DNA from: Ilumatobacter sp963746265
Lineage (GTDB): Bacteria > Actinomycetota > Acidimicrobiia > Acidimicrobiales > Ilumatobacteraceae
Direction of reading: 5' to 3'
Length of the DNA stretch: 64,000 bases
NCBI GenBank assembly: GCA_963746265.1
Contig: CAVVAM010000015.1
Location: 372,001-436,000 of the forward strand
A program made the translations under genes and the position numbers. Below are positions 17,118-25,614 of this stretch, in pieces. The notes under the pieces are model-generated. The model was not told where the DNA came from. It made no database searches and saw only the letters and a program-made list of their open reading frames with translations. Numbering within the stretch: the first letter of the stretch is position 1; the number at the start of each line of letters is the position of its first letter.

Positions 17118-18058
17118 GGTGCTGCTCCTTCGGTGATGACGTGGTCGATGATGCGGGCGAGTTCGAGCGGTGCGTCACCCTGCACGCTGTGCCCGGCGTC
17201 CACCTCGACCACCCTCGCGTCGGGTCGGCGGTGAACGAGCTCGGCGACGTCGGCGTCGTCGACGACCGATTGTTCGCGCATGCCGCGTACGAGGGTGAGC
17301 GGAGCCGTCGACGCCGCGAGGTCGTCCCACAGCGACGAGATGTCCGGGCGCTCGTCCGAGTCGTCGGTGTCGCCCATGGCGGTGTAGTCGTCGCGGCGGT
17401 GCCGCCAGACCCAGCTCCCGTCGTCGCGCTGGAGCGCGTTGTGCAAGATGCCGCGCCTCAGCGAGCTCTCGGACCTGGTCGGGTTGAACTCGATCGTGCG
17501 CGCCAGCAGGTCGTCGAAGCTCGGGAACGTGGCCGGCCCACGGACGAAGTCGTGGATGGCTTTCGCCTTGTCGCCCGTGACGCCCGGCGTGATGTCGACC
17601 AGAACGAGCCGTCGGACGAGGTCGGGACGAGCTGCCGCCAGGGCGATCGCAGTCAGTCCGCCGAGCGACATCCCGACGGTGACCGCGGCCTGCGGAGCGA
17701 GCTCGTCGATCACCTCGGCGAGATCGACGGCGTTGGCGTCGGGACGCGTGCCGACCCCGGACGCGGGGCTGTCGGAGTGACCGTGACCCGGCAGGTCCGG
17801 CGCGATCAGGGGACGGTCCAGCGCGAGGGCGACGGTGTCCCAGGTGTGGGCGTTCTGCGCGCCGCCGTGGATCAGCACGACCTCTGGTGGAGCCGTTCCC
17901 CACCGCAGCGTGCTGATCCGCCGACCGTCGCGGAGCGCGGTCGTGGTGCGCTCGACCACCGGAGCGCCATCGAGCGACAGCCCGTACTCGGCTGCGTTCT
18001 CGCAGAACATCGAGAACTCGTCGTACTCGACGTGCGCGCCCCTGTGCTCTGTCGCCAT
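17114..18058 (-). CDS. Alpha/beta hydrolase
   Basis: A 314-residue alpha/beta hydrolase. The oxyanion segment is VLIHGGAQNAHTW, the nucleophile elbow is VGMSLGG (Ser in GMSLG), the acid is likely in the VRGMREQSVVDDADV region, and the catalytic His is in DAGHSVQGDAP. Substrate unknown; esterase, lactonase or C-C hydrolase activity are all possible. It is the first gene of a coupled pair with the enoyl-CoA hydratase (GTGA overlap), perhaps followed by the unknown protein at 15514. The start at ATG 18058 is supported by TACGGT 6 nt upstream; longer 5' extension would cross that promoter. Confidence 0.85.
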   Translation of the reverse strand: MATEHRGAHVEYDEFSMFCENAAEYGLSLDGAPVVERTTTALRDGRRISTLRWGTAPPEVVLIHGGAQNAHTWDTVALALDRPLIAPDLPGHGHSDSPASGVGTRPDANAVDLAEVIDELAPQAAVTVGMSLGGLTAIALAAARPDLVRRLVLVDITPGVTGDKAKAIHDFVRGPATFPSFDDLLARTIEFNPTRSESSLRRGILHNALQRDDGSWVWRHRRDDYTAMGDTDDSDERPDISSLWDDLAASTAPLTLVRGMREQSVVDDADVAELVHRRPDARVVEVDAGHSVQGDAPLELARIIDHVITEGAAP

Positions 18059-18064
18059 GCCCGA

Positions 18065-18070
18065 ACCGTA
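18065..18070 (-). promoter_or_regulatory. -10 hexamer TACGGT of a leaderless promoter
   Basis: On the minus strand TACGGT ends exactly 6 nt before ATG 18058. Confidence 0.5.
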
Positions 18071-18614
18071 GAGCGCCCGGACCGCGGCCGACGATGCGAC
18101 ACCCCTCCCCGGCGGCATCGCCACCGAATCCGGCCCGCACGACGCTCTCGACAACGGGCGATCGCATGCGCGGATCGAGCGGAGACGCGCGTCCTGGACC
18201 GTCAACCGTGGCCGTAGCTCCGGGCGGCCACACCGTTCACCGCGGCGGTCACATCAGCGACGATGACGGCCGGTGTCCGGTTCGGGCGGTCGCGTTCGCC
18301 GAGGCGCGACACCGGCGCACCCACCACCAGCGCGGCCCCCCGCTGCTGTCGTCCCGAAGACGTCGTCGGCGGGGATCGACGGTGCATCGGCAGGGCAACA
18401 CCCGCCGACGGCGTCGCACCGACGGACGGCGAACGTCAGGTGCGTCATCGGCGCGCCGACGACCACCGCGATGGCGATCCCCGGGGTCCGCAACCGTCAC
18501 CCGGGCGGAGACTGGTACGCGGCTCCCTCCCGGTCTCGCGTCGTCCGGGGCCGGATTCCGTGCTCCGTGTTCCCGTCGCCGGCGGGTCGTTCGGTGACGT
18601 GATTGACTGACGGC
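18071..18614. other. Gene-poor 0.55-kb region, no convincing gene
   Basis: The gap between the hydrolase and the dioxygenase contains no open frame with a recognisable product. Two short minus-strand frames (about 18202-18387 and 18254-18493) contain VVGAP-like stretches and have a coding-like flavour, so a decayed minus-strand gene is possible but cannot be named. No -10 hexamer at the usual position precedes the dioxygenase start. Confidence 0.4.
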
Positions 18615-19730
18615 GTGACGACGATCGAACGACTCGACCCGGACGCCGGCGTGCTGCGCATCCACTGGTCGGACGGCCACGAGAGCGAGCACCTCTGGAT
18701 CTGGCTCCGCGACCATTCCCATGACGAGGCCACGGTTCACCCGATCACCCGTCAGCGGGTGGTGTACACCGCCGGTGTGGCGACCGACCTCCGGGCGATC
18801 GGGGCGGCAGTCGTCAGCGGGGCGGTCATGATCACCTGGGACGATCACGACCAGCCGGTGTCGGTGCTCCCGGTCGAGTTCCTCCACGCCCATCGGCAAC
18901 CGTCGGCGACCGACGACACGCTCGCGGTCGAGCGGGTGTTGTGGGACGGCGAATCGATCCTCGGCGACTGGCCGGTCGTCGATCACGGCGCCGTGATGTC
19001 CGATGATGCGGCCGCCGCCCACTGGCTCGACCAGATCGCTCGCTTCGGGTTCTGCATCGTCTCGGGGACGCCGACCACCGTGGGCGCGACGGAGGCGCTC
19101 GCGCGGCGGATCGGCTACGTGCGCGAAACGATCTTCGGCGGGATGTGGGAGTTCCAGGCCGACTTGTCCCGCGCCGACACCGCGTACACGAACCACACGC
19201 TTCGTCCCCACACCGACGGCACGTACAGCGAGGACGCTCCCGGCCTCCAGCTGCTGCACTGTCTGGCCTTCGACGGCACCGGCGGCGAATCCACGATGGT
19301 CGACGGCTTCCGCGTCGCAGCCCAGCTGCGCGTGGCCGAGCCCGAGCTGTACCACGTGCTGTCGAACGTCGACGTGCCGGGCCGGTACGTCGGCGACGGC
19401 GTGCACCTCCGTGCAGCGCGCCCGGTGTTCCGCCACGACACAGAGGGGCTGCTCGAACAGGTGTCGTTCAACAACGCCGACCGGGCTCCGTTCTCGCTCC
19501 CGACCGACGAGATGCGACGGTTCTACGAAGCGCTCCGCGCCTTCGAGCGCCGCGTCAACGACGAACGCCTGCAATGGCGACGTGTCAACCGCCCGGGCGA
19601 GGCGTTGGTCTTCGACAACTGGCGTGTGCTCCACGGGCGGCTGTCGTACACCGGCCATCGGCACCTGTGCGGGTGCTACGTCAACCGCGAGGACTTCCTG
19701 AGCCGTCGTCGGATGCTGGCCACGGCCTGA
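18615..19730 (+). CDS. Gamma-butyrobetaine-hydroxylase-like Fe(II)/2-oxoglutarate dioxygenase
   Basis: A 371-residue protein with the BBOX architecture: an N-terminal DUF971-like domain (residues about 10-95, GVLRIHWSDGHESEHLWIWLRDHS) and a C-terminal TauD-type double-stranded beta-helix. The iron triad is visible as H199-x-D201 (RPHTDGTYSED) and distal H340 (NWRVLHGR), with R342 positioned for 2-oxoglutarate. Gamma-butyrobetaine hydroxylase makes L-carnitine; trimethyllysine dioxygenase is the closest alternative. The cysteines that bind zinc in animal BBOX are absent (the segment reads RDHSHDEATVHP). The GTG at 18615 is chosen; a TTG at 18603 is also possible. Confidence 0.8.
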   Translation: MTTIERLDPDAGVLRIHWSDGHESEHLWIWLRDHSHDEATVHPITRQRVVYTAGVATDLRAIGAAVVSGAVMITWDDHDQPVSVLPVEFLHAHRQPSATDDTLAVERVLWDGESILGDWPVVDHGAVMSDDAAAAHWLDQIARFGFCIVSGTPTTVGATEALARRIGYVRETIFGGMWEFQADLSRADTAYTNHTLRPHTDGTYSEDAPGLQLLHCLAFDGTGGESTMVDGFRVAAQLRVAEPELYHVLSNVDVPGRYVGDGVHLRAARPVFRHDTEGLLEQVSFNNADRAPFSLPTDEMRRFYEALRAFERRVNDERLQWRRVNRPGEALVFDNWRVLHGRLSYTGHRHLCGCYVNREDFLSRRRMLATA

Positions 19731-19911
19731 CCGATGATCGGTCAGAGCGGCGGTCGCCACGATTGCGTCGTCCGGACCCGAGCGCGCGTCACCTGCAACG
19801 ACGCGCTCACCTCGCATCACCCGTCCGCCCGCCGGCACGCATGCACCGTCACGTGTCGCCGAGTGATCGCCGCACGGCCCGGCAGCTTCGCCGACCCCGC
19901 GACCGCCACCC

Positions 19912-19917
19912 TAGGTT
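19912..19917 (+). promoter_or_regulatory. -10 hexamer TAGGTT before the acyl-CoA synthetase remnant
   Basis: TAGGTT ends exactly 6 nt before ATG 19924; the promoter looks intact although the gene is broken. Confidence 0.45.
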
Positions 19918-19923
19918 GCGACG

Positions 19924-21156
19924 ATGGTCGTGCAATCGGACACCTTGATCCGAGACGTCGATCCCGAGGCTGCAGCCGTGACCACGGCCGACGTGATCCT
20001 GACGTGGTCGCAGCTCGAGCGACGGGCCAGACAGCTCGCGAACGCGCTCGCCGACGAAGGGATCGGCGGCGGCGCCGTCTGGGCGGTCCTGCTCCACAAT
20101 CGCGCGGAGTGGCCCGAAATCGTGATGGGCAACGCACGGGCAGGAAGCCGGTGCATGCCGCTGAACTGGCACCTCACCCCCGGCGAACTGGCGGAACTGC
20201 TCGTCGACAGTGGCGCCGGCCTGATCGTGACCGAACCCGCCCTCGCCGACACCGCGCGCGCCGCGGCAGTGGCGGCGGGGCAGTGGCGGCGGGGAGCGAC
20301 CGCCGCCTCCGGGATCGCATCGTCGAGGTCGGCCCGGAGTACGAGACGTGGCTCCACGACGCCGGCGACGCACCACCGACGGAGCGGACCGTGGGTACGC
20401 CGCTGCTCTACACCGGCGGCACGACGGGCCGCTCGAAGGGCGTGACCCGCCCCGACACGGGCGGCCGGGCCAGCGACTGGGCGCGGCGCCACGGCGGGTG
20501 GGGCCGACTGGTCCGCATGCCGACCTCGGGGACGACCCTCGTGTCCACACCGCCGTACCACGCCCTCGGGATGGCGGCGATGGCGGCATCGGTGTCGTCG
20601 GGCCCCTGTCGTGATCCAGCCGCGCTTCACACCGGACAGCACGTTGGCGGCGATCGAGCGGCATGCGATCACCTCGGCCGCGATGGTCCCCACGCAGTTC
20701 GTGCGGATGCTGAAGCTCGACGAGGAGCTCAGGAATCGGTTCGACGTGTCGTCGATGCAGTGGATCCGGCTTCCCGACGGCCGGTTCACCGTCGGCGACA
20801 TCGGTTGGCTCGACGACGAGGGATACCTGTACCTGGCCGACCGGCGAGTCGACCTGATCATCACCGGCGGCTCGAACGTCTATCCGGCCGAGATCGAGGC
20901 GGTGCTGGTCGAGCACCCCGCTGTCGGCGACGCAGCGGTGTTCGGGATCCCCGACCCGGAGTGGGGCCAGCAGGTCAAAGCCGTGATCGAACCGTCGGGC
21001 GATGCGCCGGTCGACATCGACGACGTGCGCGCGTTCGCGGCGTCGAAACTGGCGTCTTTCAGGGTCCCCAGGTCGTTCGACATCGTGGACGCGCTTCCCC
21101 GGGAAGCGCACGGGAAGTTGAAGAAACGTGTGCTGCGCGAGCCCTACTGGCAGTGA
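19924..21156 (+). pseudogene. Decayed acyl-CoA synthetase (AMP-binding enzyme)
   Basis: Remnant of an ATP-dependent acyl-CoA ligase of the FadD class. Frame 1 (19924 to about 20280) gives the N-terminal domain (WSQLERRARQLANALADEGI). Frame 2 (about 20295-20605) has the P-loop YTGGTTGRSKGV and PPYHALG. Frame 3 (about 20605-21156) has VIQPRFTPDSTLAAI and the C-terminal domain VGDIGWLDDEGYLYLADRR...GKLKKRVLREPYW. The first shift is caused by a 14-bp tandem duplication, the second by an extra C in the CCCC run at 20603-20606. In addition about 115 residues, including the adenylate-binding YYGSTE region, are missing at about 20760-20772. The product cannot be functional. Confidence 0.85.
20267..20294 (+). 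repeat. 14-bp tandem duplication inside the synthetase remnant
   Basis: CAGTGGCGGCGGGG occurs twice back to back (20267-20280 and 20281-20294). Fourteen bases shift the frame by +2, exactly the change seen between the first and second coding segments. Confidence 0.9.
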
Positions 21157-21252
21157 TCCACCGCCGGCGGTCGACTCGATGTGTGACAATCCGCCGACCT
21201 GACTGGTCGAAACGCTCCCAGACGGCAATGATGTCGGACACGTGCGACGGAT

Positions 21253-21290
21253 GTCACAGTTGATGACGTTGGTCACAGGTGTACTAGGAA
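21253..21290 (+). promoter_or_regulatory. Putative promoter region of the first ABC importer operon
   Basis: TTGATG (21260-21265) could serve as a -35, with TACTAG (21282) or TAGGAA (21285) as a -10. Direct repeats GTCACAG at 21253 and 21272 flank the -35, which suggests a regulator site. All of this is weak, judged by eye. Confidence 0.3.
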
Positions 21291-21339
21291 TACGTGGGAT
21301 GGCCGCGCTTTCGGCGGGCAGGGGACGGACACGAAGGGG

Positions 21340-22557
21340 ATGTCGTTGACGGTCATGGCTGATGCCGCACAGCACAACCGGACGTCGAGCGGGGACAACA
21401 TGCTCGTCGTCAACGACCTCCGGACCCACTTCCACGTGCCCGCGGGCGCCGTGAAGGCGGTCGATGGGGTCTCGCTGACGTTGCGCAAGGGCACCACCTT
21501 GGGGGTGGTCGGCGAATCCGGGTCCGGCAAGACGGTGTTGTCCCGCTCGATCATGGGCCTGAACACCGCGGGGAACGCGGTCACCACGGGCTCGGTGGTC
21601 TACGACGGTGTCGAGCTGGTCGGCAAGTCGCCCAAACAGATGAAGGATCTGTGGGGCGCCGAGATGGCGATGGTCTTCCAGGACCCGATGACGTCGCTGA
21701 ACCCGGTGGTCAAGGTGGGCCGGCAGCTCACCGAGCATATGCGCTACCACCTCGGACTGGGCAAGTCCGAGGCCCGCCAGCGGGCTGTCGAACTGCTCCG
21801 CGAGGTGCGCATCCCCGAAGCCGACGAGCGGTTCGACAACTACCCGCACGAGATGTCGGGCGGCATGCGTCAGCGAGTCTGTATCGCCAGCGCACTCGCC
21901 TGTGACCCGAAACTGCTGTTCGCCGACGAGCCGACGACCGCACTCGACGTCACCGTGCAGCACCAGATCCTGAACCTGCTCGGCCGTCTCCAGCGCGAAC
22001 ACGACATGACCATGATCATGGTCACGCACGACCTCGGCGTGGTCGCCACCCGCGCCAACGAGATCGCGGTGATGTACGCCGGCAAGATCGTCGAGAAGGC
22101 GCCGACGCAGGCGCTGTTCGCCGACATGAAGCACCCGTACACCCAGTCGCTGCTCTGGTCCATCCCCAAGACGTCGCAACCGAAGCACACGCGGCTGAGC
22201 GCCATCGCGGGCCGCCCGCCCGACCTCATCAATCCGCCCCCCGGATGCAAGTTCGCACCACGCTGCGCGTACGCCCAACCCGTGTGCATCGAGGTCGAAC
22301 CAGCGCTCCGGACCGCCCCCGACGGCCACCAGTACGCCTGCCACATCCCGGTCGGCACACCCGAGAGCAAGGCGGCGTTCGAGAGCAACCTCGACGCCGG
22401 GCTCGCTCAGACGTTGACCGCAGCCGGCAAGATGTCGGCCCGCGAGGACGTCGTGCCCGACTATTCCGTGATCGTCGGCGACGGCACCGCTGAGCACGCC
22501 CAGATCGCACGCGAAACAAGAGCAGCCGATCGCGGGGCCTGGAAGGCGGACGGCTGA
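21340..22557 (+). CDS. Peptide ABC transporter ATP-binding protein (OppD/DppD type)
   Basis: A 405-residue ABC ATPase of the oligopeptide/dipeptide family. Walker A is GESGSGKT (58-65), followed by the Q-loop, the signature SGGMRQR, Walker B LLFADEPTTALD, and the H-loop VTHDLG. The C-terminal oligopeptide-transport tail contains CKFAPRCAYAQPVC, the cysteine pattern of this group. A further 60-residue extension (SKAAFESNLDAGLAQ...) is unusual. It energises import with the partner ATPase encoded next (stop and start overlap in TGATG). The ATG at 21340 is used; an internal ATG at 21400, preceded by GGGGAC, would match the usual family N-terminus better. Confidence 0.9.
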   Translation: MSLTVMADAAQHNRTSSGDNMLVVNDLRTHFHVPAGAVKAVDGVSLTLRKGTTLGVVGESGSGKTVLSRSIMGLNTAGNAVTTGSVVYDGVELVGKSPKQMKDLWGAEMAMVFQDPMTSLNPVVKVGRQLTEHMRYHLGLGKSEARQRAVELLREVRIPEADERFDNYPHEMSGGMRQRVCIASALACDPKLLFADEPTTALDVTVQHQILNLLGRLQREHDMTMIMVTHDLGVVATRANEIAVMYAGKIVEKAPTQALFADMKHPYTQSLLWSIPKTSQPKHTRLSAIAGRPPDLINPPPGCKFAPRCAYAQPVCIEVEPALRTAPDGHQYACHIPVGTPESKAAFESNLDAGLAQTLTAAGKMSAREDVVPDYSVIVGDGTAEHAQIARETRAADRGAWKADG

Positions 22558-23579
22558 TGGCCGGATCGGGCAAGGCCCATCTGAATGCGAACGGCGACGC
22601 GCTGTTGCGGGTCGAGGACCTCGTGGTCGAGTTCCCGCTGGGCGGCGACCGGGTCGTCCACGCGGTCTCCGGGATCAGCTTCGAGGTCAAGCAGGGCGAG
22701 ACCCTCGGTCTCGTCGGCGAGTCGGGGTGCGGAAAATCCACCACCGGTAAGGCCGTGCTCCAGCTGCCGCGGCCGACGAGCGGCGCGGTGAGCCTCAAGG
22801 GCACCGACCTCACACAACTCGACGCCCAGACGATGCGGAAGCGTCGGACCGACATCCAGATGATCTTCCAGGACCCGATCTCGTCGCTGAACCCGCGCCG
22901 CATGATCGGCGAGGTGGTCGCCGAGCCGCTGCACGTGTGGGGCCCGAAGGACCGCGACGAGCAGTGGGCGAAGGTGTCGGAGATGCTCGACGCCGTCGGG
23001 ATCGACCCAGACGTCGCCCGCTACAAGCGTCCCCACGAATTCTCGGGTGGCCAGTGCCAGCGCATCTCGATCGCACGGGCCCTCGTGATGGAACCGGAAC
23101 TGATCATCTGCGACGAGCCGGTCTCGGCCCTCGACGTGTCGGTCCAGGCCCAGATCCTCAACCTGCTCGAAGATCTCAAGGAGAAGTACGGCCTCACCCT
23201 CGTGTTCATCGCGCACGACTTGGCCGTCGTGAAGAACATCAGCGATCGGGTGGCGGTCATGTACCTCGGCAAGATGTGCGAGCTCTCCGAGTCCGACGAA
23301 CTGTACGCACATCCGGCCCATCCGTACACCCGGCTGCTGATGGATTCGCACCCCGAGCCGAACCCGGAGGCGCCGATCGACGAGTCGATGGTGCAACTCG
23401 GGGAGCTGCCCTCGCCCATCGCCCCGCCCTCGGGCTGCCGATTCCGCACTCGCTGTCCGCTTGCCGACGAACGATGCGCACGCGAAGAACCGCAGATGCG
23501 CCGCGTGAACGACGACCACTACGTCGCGTGCCACCATCCGCTCGTCGACGCTCGTGAGATGGAGGTGTCGACGAACTGA
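22557..23579 (+). CDS. Peptide ABC transporter ATP-binding protein (OppF/DppF type)
   Basis: A 340-residue ABC ATPase, partner of the preceding OppD-type subunit. Walker A GESGCGKS (54-61), signature FSGGQCQR, Walker B LIICDEPVSALD, H-loop IAHDLA, and the C-terminal RTRCPLADERC segment with the paired cysteines of the family. The signature carries an unusual cysteine in place of the common arginine (GGQCQR). Its start overlaps the stop of the upstream gene. A 122-nt gap with a hairpin separates it from the substrate-binding protein. Confidence 0.9.
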   Translation: MAGSGKAHLNANGDALLRVEDLVVEFPLGGDRVVHAVSGISFEVKQGETLGLVGESGCGKSTTGKAVLQLPRPTSGAVSLKGTDLTQLDAQTMRKRRTDIQMIFQDPISSLNPRRMIGEVVAEPLHVWGPKDRDEQWAKVSEMLDAVGIDPDVARYKRPHEFSGGQCQRISIARALVMEPELIICDEPVSALDVSVQAQILNLLEDLKEKYGLTLVFIAHDLAVVKNISDRVAVMYLGKMCELSESDELYAHPAHPYTRLLMDSHPEPNPEAPIDESMVQLGELPSPIAPPSGCRFRTRCPLADERCAREEPQMRRVNDDHYVACHHPLVDAREMEVSTN

Positions 23580-23585
23580 CCGCCC

Positions 23586-23613
23586 GTGCCCATCGGTCGC
23601 GGCCGACGGGCAC
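23586..23613 (+). other. Imperfect hairpin between OppF-type and binding-protein genes
   Basis: GTGCCCATCG (23586-23595) can pair with CGACGGGCAC (23604-23613) with one mismatch. It lies just after the OppF stop and could attenuate or stabilise the transcript. No T-run follows. Confidence 0.35.
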
Positions 23614-23627
23614 CCGACCGGCGGACC

Positions 23628-23637
23628 GTGACATCAC
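23628..23637. promoter_or_regulatory. GTGACATCAC motif upstream of the first binding protein
   Basis: A near-palindrome that differs by one base from GTGACGTCAC (29872-29881) upstream of the second binding protein. It could be a shared regulator site. Confidence 0.35.
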
Positions 23638-23701
23638 GGCACCGCCGACCACCAAACTCGAGGGCATCCGCTCTCAAGACGACAAGGGGAAGTACATCAT
23701 C

Positions 23702-25570
23702 ATGACGAAGCAACGATGGAAGAAGTCGTTGGCCCTCGTCGCCGCCGCCGGTCTGCTGGTCGCAGCATGCGGAGGCGACGACGACGACGCCGGTACCGAG
23801 AGCGAGTCCGCCGAGCAGACCGCCGAGGAGACCACGGGAGGCGACGAGGACGCCACCGCCGCGGAATCGGCCGACGAGTCGGACGACGTCGTCGAAGCTG
23901 GCGAGGAAGCCAGCGGCGATGTCGACACCGCCATCACCGAGGACACGACGGCGCCGGGTGCCGACAAGTACGGCGGTTCGATCGCCGTCGGGCTCGAGGC
24001 CGAGGCCGTCGGGTTGCGTCCGTGGGAGGACACCTGCTCCTCGCCCTGCTACAACATCTTGGTCACGCTGTACGACAAGCTCATCGAGCAAGACGTCGAC
24101 GGCGAGTACCAGGGATGGCTGGCCGAGTCATTCTCGTCGAACGAGGACTTCACCGAGTGGGTGGTCACGCTCCGCCCGGGCGTCACGTTCCACAACGGCG
24201 TCGAGTTGACGGCACAGACGATCGCCGACATGTTCCTGATCCAGCAGGAGGGTGCCACGTCGTCGTCACAGATCGGTTCATCGAACCTGGCCAACGTCGA
24301 AGCGACCGGTGACCTCGAGGTGACCTACACACTGAGCCGGAGCAACTCGGCCTTCCCGGCGTTCCTGTCACGCGCCCCGCTCGGCATGGTCTTCGAGCCT
24401 GCTGCGGCGGCCGCCGACATCGACGGCTACACCACCAACCCGATCGGCACCGGCCCGTTCCAGATCGAGACCCGTGACCTCGACAACGAGACCACGGTCG
24501 TCCGCAACGAGGACTACTGGGGTGTCGACCCGGAGGGCAACCAGCTGCCGTACCTCGACTCGATCTCGTTCCGACCGATCCCCGACGAGCAGGCCCGCCT
24601 CGACGCGCTGCTCTCGGGCACGGTCAATGCGATGCAGACGCTGCGCCAGGGCACGATCCGTGACGCCCGTGCCGCCCGGGACGGCGGCGCCGCCATCGAG
24701 CTGCTCGAGTTCCAGGGCAACAATGTCGGCGGCGGCATGTTCAACTTGGCGGTCCCGCCCTTCGACGACCTGCGGGTCCGCCAAGGCCTCGTGCTGATGC
24801 AGAGCCAGGAGAACATGATCGAGGCACTCGGCGGCACCGGGATCTCCCTGCCGGGCACCCAGTGGTTCAGCCCCGACAGCCCCTGGTGGTCGCAGACGGT
24901 CGCCGACGCCTGGCCGCAGTTCGACTTCGACGCGGGCGTCGCCACGCTGCAGGGCTACATCGACGACCCGGCTCGCTCCGACGGCAAGGCAGTCGGCGAA
25001 CCGATCGACGTCGAGCTCTCCTGCCCACCGGATCCGACGTTGATCGCCTACACCCAAGTGATCGAACAGACGTGGACGGCGAGTGGTCTCGTCAACGTGA
25101 ACCTCACGAGCTTCGACCAGCAGACCCACATCAACAACGCGCTCGGCGCGGACAACGGATTCATCGGGGTGCACGGCGCCCACTGCTGGCGCTGGAGCGA
25201 CCAGGACGATCCGTCCAACTCGCTCAACCCGTTCCTCGCCCCGTACAGCGAGGAGGTGGCCGCGGAAGCCGGCCTCCCGGGCGTCGTGTCGCCGCTCAAC
25301 TTCCCCAACTACTGGGACCCGGAGTCGTTCGCGGCAGCCCAGGAGGCGGTCACGACCGACGACTTCGACACCCGGTACGCGCTGTACGAGCAGATCAACC
25401 TGGCGATCGCCGAGAACCTCCCGATCTGGTTCTCGGGTCACACTGCGACGATGATCGGGACCGAGGCGAACGTGTCGGGCCTGAACGGGTGGCACCTGCC
25501 CTCCGGTGACCTCGGCGTCGGCTTCCCGTCCGCCGAGGGCCGCTGGCTCGAAGTGTTCCTGACGAGCTGA
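23702..25570 (+). CDS. Extracellular solute-binding lipoprotein, family 5 (peptide-type ABC importer)
   Basis: A 622-residue lipoprotein with a lysine-rich n-region, a hydrophobic core and the lipobox LVAAC (Cys23), followed by an acidic linker of about 60 residues rich in Asp, Glu, Thr and Ala. The mature domain has the family 5 pattern: YDKLIEQDVDGEYQGWLAESF, then WVVTLRPGVTFHNGVELTAQ, then IGTGPFQIETRD. It would capture the substrate outside the membrane and deliver it to the permeases encoded immediately downstream. Peptides, nickel, sugars or other ligands are all known for this family, so the ligand is open. AAGGGGA upstream of the ATG is a reasonable ribosome-binding site. Confidence 0.9.
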   Translation: MTKQRWKKSLALVAAAGLLVAACGGDDDDAGTESESAEQTAEETTGGDEDATAAESADESDDVVEAGEEASGDVDTAITEDTTAPGADKYGGSIAVGLEAEAVGLRPWEDTCSSPCYNILVTLYDKLIEQDVDGEYQGWLAESFSSNEDFTEWVVTLRPGVTFHNGVELTAQTIADMFLIQQEGATSSSQIGSSNLANVEATGDLEVTYTLSRSNSAFPAFLSRAPLGMVFEPAAAAADIDGYTTNPIGTGPFQIETRDLDNETTVVRNEDYWGVDPEGNQLPYLDSISFRPIPDEQARLDALLSGTVNAMQTLRQGTIRDARAARDGGAAIELLEFQGNNVGGGMFNLAVPPFDDLRVRQGLVLMQSQENMIEALGGTGISLPGTQWFSPDSPWWSQTVADAWPQFDFDAGVATLQGYIDDPARSDGKAVGEPIDVELSCPPDPTLIAYTQVIEQTWTASGLVNVNLTSFDQQTHINNALGADNGFIGVHGAHCWRWSDQDDPSNSLNPFLAPYSEEVAAEAGLPGVVSPLNFPNYWDPESFAAAQEAVTTDDFDTRYALYEQINLAIAENLPIWFSGHTATMIGTEANVSGLNGWHLPSGDLGVGFPSAEGRWLEVFLTS

Positions 25571-25614
25571 CCCGGTAGCACCATCGATCGGAACCCCGGG
25601 GCAGGAGGAACGTC

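Noticed and set aside
18202..18493. Short minus-strand frames with VVGAP-like stretches
   Set aside because: Possibly a decayed gene but no family could be recognised, so it is only noted in the gap description.
19849..22497. A minus-strand open frame of about 880 codons opposite the synthetase remnant and OppD gene
   Set aside because: It runs antisense through an intact ABC ATPase and has no recognisable domain.
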